Assembly: GCA_022564695.1 (NCBI GenBank)
Contig: JADFKX010000112.1
Location: 1 to 6,628 of the forward strand
Direction: 5' to 3'
DNA from: Chloroflexota bacterium
GTDB taxonomy: Bacteria > Chloroflexota > Dehalococcoidia > SM23-28-2 > RBG-16-64-32
Length of the DNA: 6,628 bases
Numbering within the stretch: position 1 is the first letter of the stretch; every line of letters starts with the position of its first letter. The position numbers were made by a program, and so were the translations under genes. Shown here piece by piece: positions 1 through 5,278 of this stretch. The notes beneath the pieces are model-generated. The model had not been told where the DNA came from. It did not search any database and saw nothing but the letters and a program-made list of their open reading frames with translations.

Positions 1-453
1 GTACTGGTTGACAGGGGCAAGGCGGAGATCTTAGAGAACGGCCGCGGTTACCTTCATAGCCCCACCACCCTCTACCTCATCCCCTCCATCATTCGCCTCA
101 TCTACCTCATCCACAGGCCAAGACCTCAGGGCCGCCTCACCCGCCGTGACGTTTTCCTCCGCGACCGCTTTACCTGTCAGTATTGTGGCAAGCACACCAA
201 GGACCTCACGCTAGATCACGTGTTGCCCCGGCACCGGGGCGGCGCCCATAACTGGCAGAACGTCGTAGCCGCCTGCAAGGCCTGCAACCACCGCAAGGCC
301 GGCCGCACTCCCGAAGAGGCGCACATGCACCTCATACGCGACCCCTTCCGGCCGCCCTTCAGTTTCTTCCGAACCTTTTACCCTTACCTGGAAGACCAGG
401 TTGAGTGGCGCAAATTCGTCCCCGGCTGGGAGGCAGACGAGGGGTTCGCCTAG
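1..453 (+). CDS. HNH endonuclease, C-terminal part (start lies before the window)
   Basis: The frame is open from base 1 to TAG at 451-453 and gives 150 residues with no convincing internal start, so the gene is 5'-truncated by the window edge. The visible part begins with the GKAEILE segment that precedes the nuclease domain in many HNH proteins of the McrA/COG1403 type. It continues with a zinc-binding pair C59/C62 (CQYC), the nuclease motif D72-H73, N87 and H97, and a second zinc pair C92/C95 (CKAC). All expected ββα-metal residues are therefore present. The family cleaves DNA using one divalent metal, while the four cysteines hold the fold. Stand-alone chromosomal members usually have no assigned biological role, and nothing nearby (no methylase, phage or intron gene) suggests one. 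The 28 residues after FRPPFSFF look like a natural tail. Confidence 0.88.
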   Translation, partial: VLVDRGKAEILENGRGYLHSPTTLYLIPSIIRLIYLIHRPRPQGRLTRRDVFLRDRFTCQYCGKHTKDLTLDHVLPRHRGGAHNWQNVVAACKACNHRKAGRTPEEAHMHLIRDPFRPPFSFFRTFYPYLEDQVEWRKFVPGWEADEGFA

Positions 454-521
454 GAGCCGCCGTCCTTCAGGACCCGGACGGCCGCGAGTTCCGCCTCGTC
501 CAGGTGGAGGCGCCTCACTAG
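444..521 (+). pseudogene. Possible remnant: last ~25 codons of a VOC/glyoxalase-like protein
   Basis: In the frame whose codons begin at 444, the translation reads GVRLGAAVLQDPDGREFRLV followed by QVEAPH and a TAG at 519-521. The string DPDGREFRLVQ closely resembles the DPDGN.(F/I)ELVQ ending of glyoxalase/bleomycin-resistance (VOC) domains, which includes the terminal metal-binding Glu region. The frame is blocked by a TGA at 402 and has no start or VOC body upstream, so it cannot be an intact gene. It overlaps the last codons of the HNH gene by ten bases. The simplest reading is a decayed gene whose 5' part was replaced. A chance resemblance in GC-rich DNA is possible, and a 7-bp inverted repeat at 459-482 lies in the same stretch. 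Confidence 0.35.
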
Positions 522-612
522 TGGATGTCCGCCCGTAGCTCAAACGGCCGCCGCTCACATCAACGACCGTGTCAGCCAGACTCGCCGGCGCGCAACGGCC
601 TGCCGCCCGACC

Positions 613-621
613 TGCTACAAT
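613..621 (+). promoter_or_regulatory. Extended -10 promoter (TGCTACAAT) for the zinc-ribbon gene
   Basis: TG at 613-614, one base, then TACAAT at 616-621 forms an extended -10 element with five of six consensus bases in the hexamer. No recognisable -35 box lies 16-18 bases upstream, as expected when the TGn extension compensates. The ATG at 631 is nine bases beyond the hexamer, which places the predicted transcription start at or within about three bases of the start codon. The transcript would then be leaderless. No Shine-Dalgarno sequence precedes the ATG, which agrees. Confidence 0.6.
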
Positions 622-630
622 CCGCTTGCC

Positions 631-810
631 ATGACCGAACAGCAGGACGAGCCTGAGATACTGCCGCCGGACGTCCGCACAGCCGCGACCGAGCTGATCT
701 GGCGATGCGGCAATTGCGGCTACCAGCGGCCGCGTGCCGAGGGCCTGCCCGACCGCTGCCCCGACTGCGGCGCCCCCCGCGAAGAGTTCTACCTCGTCAC
801 CGAAGATTAA
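631..810 (+). CDS. Small zinc-ribbon (rubredoxin-like) protein, 59 aa
   Basis: ATG at 631 to TAA at 808-810 encodes 59 residues. The N-terminal 20 residues are acidic and probably disordered. The rest is a compact four-cysteine metal knuckle: C26-x2-C29, 13 residues, C43-x2-C46, in the contexts WRCGNCGY and CPDCGAPREEFY. The pattern 'W.C..CGY...G.P..CP.CGAP...F' is that of rubredoxin-like zinc ribbons, such as the C-terminal module of rubrerythrin. The partner (Fe or Zn) cannot be told from sequence. Redox or nucleic-acid roles are both possible, and I assign neither. The start is supported by the -10 element nine bases upstream and by the absence of other in-frame starts before the cysteines. 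It is codirectional with the HNH gene but has its own promoter. Its stop is 17 bases from the stop of the convergent glycosylase gene. Confidence 0.8.
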   Translation: MTEQQDEPEILPPDVRTAATELIWRCGNCGYQRPRAEGLPDRCPDCGAPREEFYLVTED

Positions 811-827
811 TCCTCATCCCTGCGCGC

Positions 828-1651
828 TTAGGGACTACCCTGACACCTGCGACAGAAGTTCGTGATCCGCTGCCCCGCCGTGATCTCCGAGATGCGCGAA
901 CCGCAGCGGGGGCAAGCCTCGCCGCCCTTGCGGTGCACCCTCAGGTGATCGCGGTAGTGGCCGTCCGGCAGCCCATCGGCCTCCATCCGCTGCCTGACTA
1001 TGGGCGTCGCCCACTCCATCACCGCCCGCACCGCCCGATAGAGCCCACCCAGCGCCTCATCGGACAGCTCCACCCGCTTGCGATAGGGATGGATGCCCGC
1101 TTCCCAGAGCACCTCATCGGCGTAGGCGTTGCCGATACCCGCCACGCACTGCTCCTTGGTCAGAACGCTCTTGATCTGGCCGCGATACTTCTTTAGCCGC
1201 TGCACGAACAGCTCCTCCGTCAGCTCCCGGCTCATGACATCCGGCCCCATCTCCGACCAGCGTGGTACCGCCGCCGACAGCTCACCCTCCTCACGGACCA
1301 GATACACCTTCCCCATCAAGCGCTGGTCAAAGTAGCGCAGCTCCATAGCATTGTCCAGCGCCAGCACAAACGCTGTCCTGGCACGTCGCTTCTTCCCCGG
1401 ATCGCAGTACTGGAACCGGCCGGTGAGCATGGCGTGCACCACCATGAGCCGGCCACTGTGGAAGGGGAACAGCAGATACTTGCCCTGCCTGCGCACCTCG
1501 CCCAACGTCTCCCCGGTAAGCGCCTCCGTGAACTCCTCCTTTGGCGCACGCACCACTGTCGGGATCGTCACCTGCGCCTGAGTGACGCGCGCTCCGGGCA
1601 CCTCTCGTTGAAGTAGGCGCGATAGCCCTCCAGGTCAGGGACCTCCGGCAT
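828..1651 (-). CDS. Fpg/Nei-family DNA glycosylase with an N-terminal one-base frameshift
   Basis: Base-excision-repair glycosylase/AP lyase that removes oxidised bases. Translation from ATG at 1651 gives MPEVPDLEGYRAYFNER, the family N-terminus with catalytic Pro2 and Glu3, then runs into a TGA within a few codons. The rest continues in the -1 frame from 1601 as 257 residues ending at TAA (828-830). Joined, the protein is 274 residues, the usual family size, with no residues missing. In joined numbering it has Lys58 (GKYLLF), the helix-two-turn-helix IGNAYADE with Asn175, and a C-terminal zinc finger C247/C250/C267/C270 with Arg262. The Fpg intercalating residues are changed: the Met position is Leu76 and the Phe position is Met113, while the Arg is kept (Arg111). 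Substrate choice is therefore uncertain. AGGAGG at 1657-1662 serves this start, nine bases after the pheA stop. The shift may be a sequencing error or a real loss. The fragment starting at GTG 1601 alone would lack the nucleophile. Confidence 0.88.
1601..1604 (-). other. Frameshift point in the glycosylase gene
   Basis: On the minus strand the reading frame runs AAC GAG AGG TGC and must become AAC GAG AGn GTG to continue as Val-Pro-Gly-Ala-Arg. One base is missing, most simply one G of an original AGGGTG. Restoring it places the conserved Gly at residue 20, exactly where the aligned Gly sits in E. coli Fpg, so the joined frame is very likely the ancestral one. No slippery heptamer of the X-XXY-YYZ type is present at the site. 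Confidence 0.8.
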
Positions 1652-1656
1652 CATCG

Positions 1657-1662
1657 CCTCCT
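1657..1662 (-). promoter_or_regulatory. Shine-Dalgarno AGGAGG that decides the glycosylase start
   Basis: AGGAGG on the minus strand overlaps the TAG stop of pheA. Two consecutive ATG codons follow, at 1654 and 1651, at spacings of two and five bases. The second is better spaced. It also places Pro directly after the initiator Met, which the family needs because Pro must become the N-terminal catalytic amine. I therefore choose 1651. Confidence 0.75.
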
Positions 1663-2494
1663 ACTGAGTTTCCCGGTAGCGAGGGTAGGAGCCCAGCACA
1701 CGGAAGAATGAGCACTTCTCCCGCACTCGATCCAAACACTCCGCCAGCGTCTGCTCAGTGCGGTGGCCGTCCGCGTCTGCCAGGAAGATGTAGACGCCCA
1801 ACCGCTCCTTGCTAGGCCGCGATTCGATCTTCGAGAGGCTGATGCCACGTTTGGAGAACTCCTCCAGAGCCGATACCAGCAGCCCCGGCCGGTCCTCCAC
1901 GGCGAAGGCGAACGCTATCGACGTCTTGTCGTCGCCCGTGGGCGGATGGTCCTCGTCTGACAACACGACGAACCGTGTGAGGTTAGAGCTCCGATCCTGA
2001 ATACCCTCCGATAGCACCTCCGCTCCATACAGCTCCGCCGCCCGCCGGTTGCCGATGGCCGCTGCGCCCTCCCGGCCCATCACCTTCTCAACCGCCGCTG
2101 CGGTAGACAGCGCCGCCTCCAGCGCCGCCTTGGGGAAACGCCGCTCTATGTATCCACGGCACTGGGCCAGCGCCTGTGGGATAGAGGAGATGACCTTCAC
2201 ATCGCTGGCTTTAGTGCCCGGCCCTGCCAGCAGCAAGTGCTCTATCGGCAGCACAATCTCGTTACGCAGCGACAGCCGCGCATTCTGGATGAGAACGTCC
2301 AGCGTCTCAGTGACCGAGCCCTCCAGGCTGTTCTCAATGGGTACCACCCCTTCATCCGCCATCCCGGAGTCAACAGCGGCGGCCACGGCGCTGATGCTGA
2401 CGAAGGGGACGAGTTCAGCCTCGGGTTCGTACCGCAGGGCAGCCTCCTCGCTGAACGTCCCGGGTGGACCCAGGAAGGCGAGGCGGCGGCTCAT
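1661..2494 (-). CDS. pheA: Prephenate dehydratase (monofunctional, with ACT domain)
   Basis: Converts prephenate to phenylpyruvate, the committed step toward phenylalanine, in the cytoplasm. The 277 residues match the usual length of monofunctional enzymes, and there is no chorismate mutase domain. The catalytic domain spans about 1-180, with GPPGTFSE at 9-16, ENSLEGS at 54-60 and the signature NLTRF at 171-175, whose Thr173 is the expected active-site residue. An ACT domain covers about 190-265 with DRPGLL at 201-206 and ESRP at 224-227, the sites that bind phenylalanine for feedback inhibition. One deviation is SIPQALAQC at 104-112, where most relatives have His in place of Ile105. The ATG at 2494 overlaps the upstream trkA stop as ATGA, so translation is probably coupled. 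Only a weak purine-rich tract (AAGAAGAG) precedes it. The stop is nine bases before the glycosylase start. Confidence 0.96.
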   Translation of the reverse strand: MSRRLAFLGPPGTFSEEAALRYEPEAELVPFVSISAVAAAVDSGMADEGVVPIENSLEGSVTETLDVLIQNARLSLRNEIVLPIEHLLLAGPGTKASDVKVISSIPQALAQCRGYIERRFPKAALEAALSTAAAVEKVMGREGAAAIGNRRAAELYGAEVLSEGIQDRSSNLTRFVVLSDEDHPPTGDDKTSIAFAFAVEDRPGLLVSALEEFSKRGISLSKIESRPSKERLGVYIFLADADGHRTEQTLAECLDRVREKCSFFRVLGSYPRYRETQ

Positions 2495-3192
2495 CTCTTC
2501 TTGTCTTTCGGCCCTTTAGACCCACTAGCTGCCGCGGAGGTGAAGGCTGACCGAAGTGCGTCTTCGTTCTCCGTCCGCGTTACCGCTACTACTTCGTCGC
2601 CCCCCTGCATGACCGTGTCGGTGTTCGGAACCCTCGGTTCGCCCTCTTTGTCGATGACCAGAGCGACGATCGACTGCGGCGGCAGCAAGATATCGTCGAT
2701 GCGCCTGCCGACTACGGCCGCGTTCATCGGCACCTTCACCTCGACGATCTCGAGGCCGCCGCCCTTAAGCCTAAGCAACGGTATGAGCGGATGCGTAGGG
2801 ATCTCCTGCTCGATCTGGGCGAGGATGGCGGCGGTAGCGCTCACAGTGGTATCGATGCCCAGCTTCTTGAAGATCTCTTCGTTCTTCGGGTTATTTATGC
2901 GGGCCACCGCGCGCGGGACATTGAACTTCGCCTTCGCTACCTGGCAGGCGACGAGATTATCCTCATCGTCTCCCGTAACCGCGATAACCATTTCCGCGCG
3001 CCCGAAGCCGGCCATCTCCATGGTGGACGCCTCGCAGCCGTCACCCCACAGAGAGATGTCACCCAGCTCCTCTGCGATGCGATCTGCCTTGAGTTTATCC
3101 TTCTCGATGACCAGCACCTCGTGGCCCTCCTCAACCAACTCCTTGGCCAGGTAATAGCCCACCTTGCCACCGCCCACCACGATGATGTACAT
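2491..3192 (-). CDS. TrkA-family potassium uptake regulator (RCK_N + RCK_C)
   Basis: Cytoplasmic regulator of K+ transport that binds NAD(H)/nucleotide through a Rossmann fold and gates a Trk/Ktr membrane channel. The protein has 233 residues. RCK_N lies at about 1-125 with the nucleotide loop GGGKVG at 7-12, acidic Glu30 at the end of strand 2 and GDG at 50-52. RCK_C lies at about 135-218 with the typical GD (198-199) before its last strand. The final 15 residues are Lys/Ser rich and probably disordered. One RCK_N/RCK_C unit is the size of KtrA or half of E. coli TrkA. The start abuts the stop of the preceding trkA-like gene with no gap, and the stop overlaps pheA as ATGA. The two TrkA proteins probably form a hetero-assembly (inference). 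No TrkH/KtrB channel gene is in the window. Confidence 0.93.
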   Translation of the reverse strand: MYIIVVGGGKVGYYLAKELVEEGHEVLVIEKDKLKADRIAEELGDISLWGDGCEASTMEMAGFGRAEMVIAVTGDDEDNLVACQVAKAKFNVPRAVARINNPKNEEIFKKLGIDTTVSATAAILAQIEQEIPTHPLIPLLRLKGGGLEIVEVKVPMNAAVVGRRIDDILLPPQSIVALVIDKEGEPRVPNTDTVMQGGDEVVAVTRTENEDALRSAFTSAAASGSKGPKDKKR

Positions 3193-3618
3193 CTAATCGC
3201 TGCTCCCGCGGCTCACCGGCTCCCGCTCCAGCGCCTCCTTAAGCAGGCGCGCCCCCACCTTGGTAGGGCTAATAGTCTCAAGCCCCAGCTTGTGATACAA
3301 CTCTTCCCTGATAGGATCGTATATTCGGCAGACCACACGCGGCACGCCGAAGATATGCTTCGCCATCTGGGCCGCCATCACGTTGCGGTTGTCGCCCTGA
3401 GTGACCACAACAAAGGCGTCCGCTTCGCCAACGCCTATTCGGGACAGCACCTCTTGATCGATGCCGTTACCTACGTGGCGCTGCCCCCCAAACCCCGCTG
3501 GGAGGCGCCGAAATGCGTCCGGGTCTAGGTCAAGGATGGTTACCTCCTGGCCTTCCCGATCTAGCATGGATGCAAGTTCCGCTCCCACACGACCGCAGCC
3601 CATGATCACAACCTTCAT
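3193..3618 (-). CDS. TrkA-like protein, RCK_N domain only
   Basis: A 141-residue protein made of a single RCK_N Rossmann domain: GCGRVG at 7-12, Asp30 closing strand 2 (the usual NAD-type acidic residue) and a following GNGID at 50-54. It ends in a short helical tail (about 120-133) with no RCK_C ligand-binding domain. It is distinct in sequence from the next gene, so the pair looks like an old tandem duplication in which this copy lost or never had RCK_C. It probably partners the full-length neighbour in a potassium-channel gating ring, but that is inferred from adjacency. Its ATG overlaps the universal stress protein stop as ATGA, and its TAG is directly followed by the next start. Only a weak AGAGAG lies upstream, which fits translational coupling. 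Confidence 0.9.
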   Translation of the reverse strand: MKVVIMGCGRVGAELASMLDREGQEVTILDLDPDAFRRLPAGFGGQRHVGNGIDQEVLSRIGVGEADAFVVVTQGDNRNVMAAQMAKHIFGVPRVVCRIYDPIREELYHKLGLETISPTKVGARLLKEALEREPVSRGSSD

Positions 3619-4067
3619 TTGCTGGGACTCTCTGCCGCAGACCGGCAGATGATCACCTGGCAGTGGGCGTTCCTCAGTATGTACTGTACGGTGGTTCCCA
3701 TCTGGAACTCGCCCAGGGGCCGTTTGTACTCCATGCCCGCCAGGATGCCATCTACGCCCCGCTCGATAGCCTCATCCACTATGGCGTGCCCAGCGTCGCG
3801 GGCCTGTAGGATCTCACTCGTGATCTCAAAGTTCAAGGAGTCGGCCACCTGCTCCGCTCGCGCCAGGATCTCCTCGCCCTCCTCGGCTTCAGCGCTGAGA
3901 TCGGCATCAAACGGCAGCGTCCTCGCCACCTCTACCACGTACACCGCGTACACCGTCCCCTTGTTGTGCTTAGCCAGAAAGCACGCCAGAGCCAATGCGT
4001 CCATACTGGCCTGGGAGCCATCCACCGGCACCAGTATCTCCCTTATCTGAATTGTATTGAAGTCCAA
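3615..4067 (-). CDS. Universal stress protein (UspA family)
   Basis: Single-domain Usp protein of the UspA/MJ0577 fold. Strand 1 and the nucleotide Asp appear as EILVPVDGS, and the domain runs to CQVIIC near the C-terminus. The ATP signature G-2x-G-9x-G(S/T) keeps its spacing at G111, Y114 and G124-T125, but the middle Gly is Tyr, so ATP binding is doubtful. The frame is open up to a TTG at 4106, but the TATAAT box at 4110-4115 puts transcription start at about 4103, inside or after that codon. I therefore place the start at TTG 4067 (150 residues), with GAGGAA 12 bases upstream. That spacing is long, and the start is the weakest part of this call. First gene of the operon. Usp proteins next to TrkA genes often act in potassium or osmotic stress (family knowledge). 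Confidence 0.88.
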   Translation of the reverse strand: MDFNTIQIREILVPVDGSQASMDALALACFLAKHNKGTVYAVYVVEVARTLPFDADLSAEAEEGEEILARAEQVADSLNFEITSEILQARDAGHAIVDEAIERGVDGILAGMEYKRPLGEFQMGTTVQYILRNAHCQVIICRSAAESPSK

Positions 4068-4109
4068 CGCTAGATCAACTTCCTCGCAAGCTCCCAGAGC
4101 CGTCAACGT

Positions 4110-4138
4110 ATTATATCCACGCCCATAGGCCCAATCAA
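4110..4138 (-). promoter_or_regulatory. Sigma-70-type promoter of the usp-trkA-trkA-pheA-glycosylase operon
   Basis: Read on the minus strand, TTGATT (4138-4133), a 17-base spacer and a perfect TATAAT (4115-4110) form a near-consensus housekeeping promoter. Predicted transcription start is about 4103. It is the strongest promoter visible in the window and the only good one upstream of the five-gene unit. The -35 box lies three bases beyond the hairpin that closes the upstream transcription unit. Confidence 0.82.
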
Positions 4139-4141
4139 CAG

Positions 4142-4176
4142 ATAAGGGAGGCCTCCTTGGCTGAGGCCTCCCTTAT
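4142..4176 (-). terminator. Strong hairpin, probable terminator after the DUF4349 gene
   Basis: A perfect 14-bp stem (4142-4155 with 4163-4176) and a 7-base loop lie 39 bases after the DUF4349 stop. On the minus-strand transcript the stem starts AAUAAGGG and ends CCCUUAU, followed by CUGUUGAUU, so the U-tract is short and partly inside the stem. The geometry is nearly symmetrical and it could also work on the other strand, but there is no plus-strand gene for it to terminate. Each arm contains an AGGCCT palindrome. Confidence 0.72.
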
Positions 4177-4215
4177 TCCAATCACTATGAGCCTGCCTGC
4201 CGAACGGTTTATCCG

Positions 4216-5220
4216 TCAGACGGTCGTGCCGGTTCCGCCCTCCTCACCGCCACCCGACCGCCGCGGCCAAAACAGCCGCCAGGCCGCCAGCGCCACCAGC
4301 GCCGGGATGGCCAGCCAGGCCAGCACCACGCCGCCCACGATGGCCATCGATCCCAGCGCTACCATCGCGTCCTGCGATCCCTCCCAGGCCACATCCCACG
4401 CCTCCGCCGCCCAGCCTTGCCCACCGTCCGGCTCCTCCGCCGGCGCCACAGGCAGCGTTAACTGAACGGTGATCGTCGCCAGGTCCGTCAGGCTGTCCAG
4501 CAGGTTAATGCGTCCCTGCACCTGCTCAATCTCCAACCGAACCGAATTGATCCTGTCCTGTACGATCAGGATGTCAGATATCTCCTCCGCCTTCGTGAGC
4601 AGCTCCAGGTAACCGGCCTCAGTCGCCTCCAGATTGCGCAGACGCGCCTGTAGGTCCGTGTACTCCTCCGTCACCTCAGAGGCCTCACTGATCTCCGACC
4701 TCACCTCCTCAGCGATCCCCCTGAGCTGGCTCATCACACTCGCGTAGACCTCCGCCGGCACTCGAATCGTCACCGTCGCTGTCTGCGTCCGCCGAGGCGC
4801 CAAACCATCCTCCTCCCCCAACTCGGAGGGCTCCTCGATAAACACGCTCGACCGCGATACGAAGCCGCCGGCCGCCACAGCGATGCTCTCAATTTCCTGC
4901 ACCGCCCCGCCCACGGCCTCAACCTCCAGCTCCAGCGTCGCCGTGCGGATGATCTTCCGATCCAACTGTTGCGGCAGGGTTAAGCCGCCGCCTTCGCCGC
5001 CAATGCTCGGACCCTGCGCGCTAGTAGCCGACGCGTCAAACGCCCTGCTCTCATCGTTGGCGAGCGTGGACGCGTCTCCATCGATCAGCGTATTTCCGAC
5101 ATCGGGCTCTACTGGGGCTTCAAAGCCACCGTCACCGGATAACTGCTCGCTGCCGCAGGCGGCAACAAACACCGCCACCATAACCATCGCCACCGCAAAC
5201 AAACCGATCCTCTTCTTCAT
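4216..5220 (-). CDS. DUF4349 domain lipoprotein with C-terminal membrane helix
   Basis: A 334-residue envelope protein. Residues 1-21 are a lipoprotein signal peptide (KKR, hydrophobic core) ending in the lipobox VAAC, with Cys22 the predicted lipidation site. A low-complexity Gly/Ser/Asp linker runs to about 85. The DUF4349 domain spans about 87-257: a first β-strand segment IIRTATLELEVE, then TATVTIRVP, then a coiled coil at about 188-240 (YTDLQARLRNLEATEAGYLE onward), then ATITVQLTLP. A hydrophobic helix at about 286-316 is followed by the positive stop WPRRS and a Gly/Glu tail, so both ends may be membrane anchored with the domain outside. The function of DUF4349 is unknown. Coiled-coil self-association is likely. 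GGAGGT at 5226-5231 lies five bases before the ATG. The gene follows the phosphoesterase by 58 bases with no clear promoter between, so co-transcription is likely. Confidence 0.92.
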   Translation of the reverse strand: MKKRIGLFAVAMVMVAVFVAACGSEQLSGDGGFEAPVEPDVGNTLIDGDASTLANDESRAFDASATSAQGPSIGGEGGGLTLPQQLDRKIIRTATLELEVEAVGGAVQEIESIAVAAGGFVSRSSVFIEEPSELGEEDGLAPRRTQTATVTIRVPAEVYASVMSQLRGIAEEVRSEISEASEVTEEYTDLQARLRNLEATEAGYLELLTKAEEISDILIVQDRINSVRLEIEQVQGRINLLDSLTDLATITVQLTLPVAPAEEPDGGQGWAAEAWDVAWEGSQDAMVALGSMAIVGGVVLAWLAIPALVALAAWRLFWPRRSGGGEEGGTGTTV

Positions 5221-5225
5221 GGTTC

Positions 5226-5231
5226 ACCTCC
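5226..5231 (-). promoter_or_regulatory. Shine-Dalgarno GGAGGT for the DUF4349 gene
   Basis: GGAGGT on the minus strand is five bases from the ATG at 5220. This is the best ribosome site in the window and supports that start, which also gives an intact lipoprotein signal peptide. Confidence 0.75.
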
Positions 5232-5278
5232 GTGTCAGAGTCTTTCCCTTTAGACGGATGCGAGACCGAGAATGTTCC

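Noticed and set aside
459..482. Inverted repeat GCCGTCC/GGACGGC as a terminator for the HNH gene
   Set aside because: Only 7 bp with a 10-base loop and no T-run after it. It is explained equally well by the GC-rich VOC-like sequence.
531..547. GCCCGTAGCTCAAACGG resembles the 5' end of a tRNA
   Set aside because: The D-stem partner (GAGC) is absent, and no anticodon or T-arm follows, so it is at best a fragment and probably chance.
705..1196. Plus-strand open frame across the zinc-ribbon and glycosylase genes
   Set aside because: Arg/Pro-rich translation typical of an off-frame reading of GC-rich coding DNA.
1599..1606. Programmed -1 frameshift in the glycosylase gene
   Set aside because: A -1 slip would give the right protein, but GAGAGGTG is not a slippery heptamer and no stimulatory structure is apparent, so an indel is more likely.
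2237..3154. Long plus-strand open frame opposite trkA and pheA
   Set aside because: It lies antisense to two genes with clear family motifs, and its own product is low-complexity with no recognisable domain.
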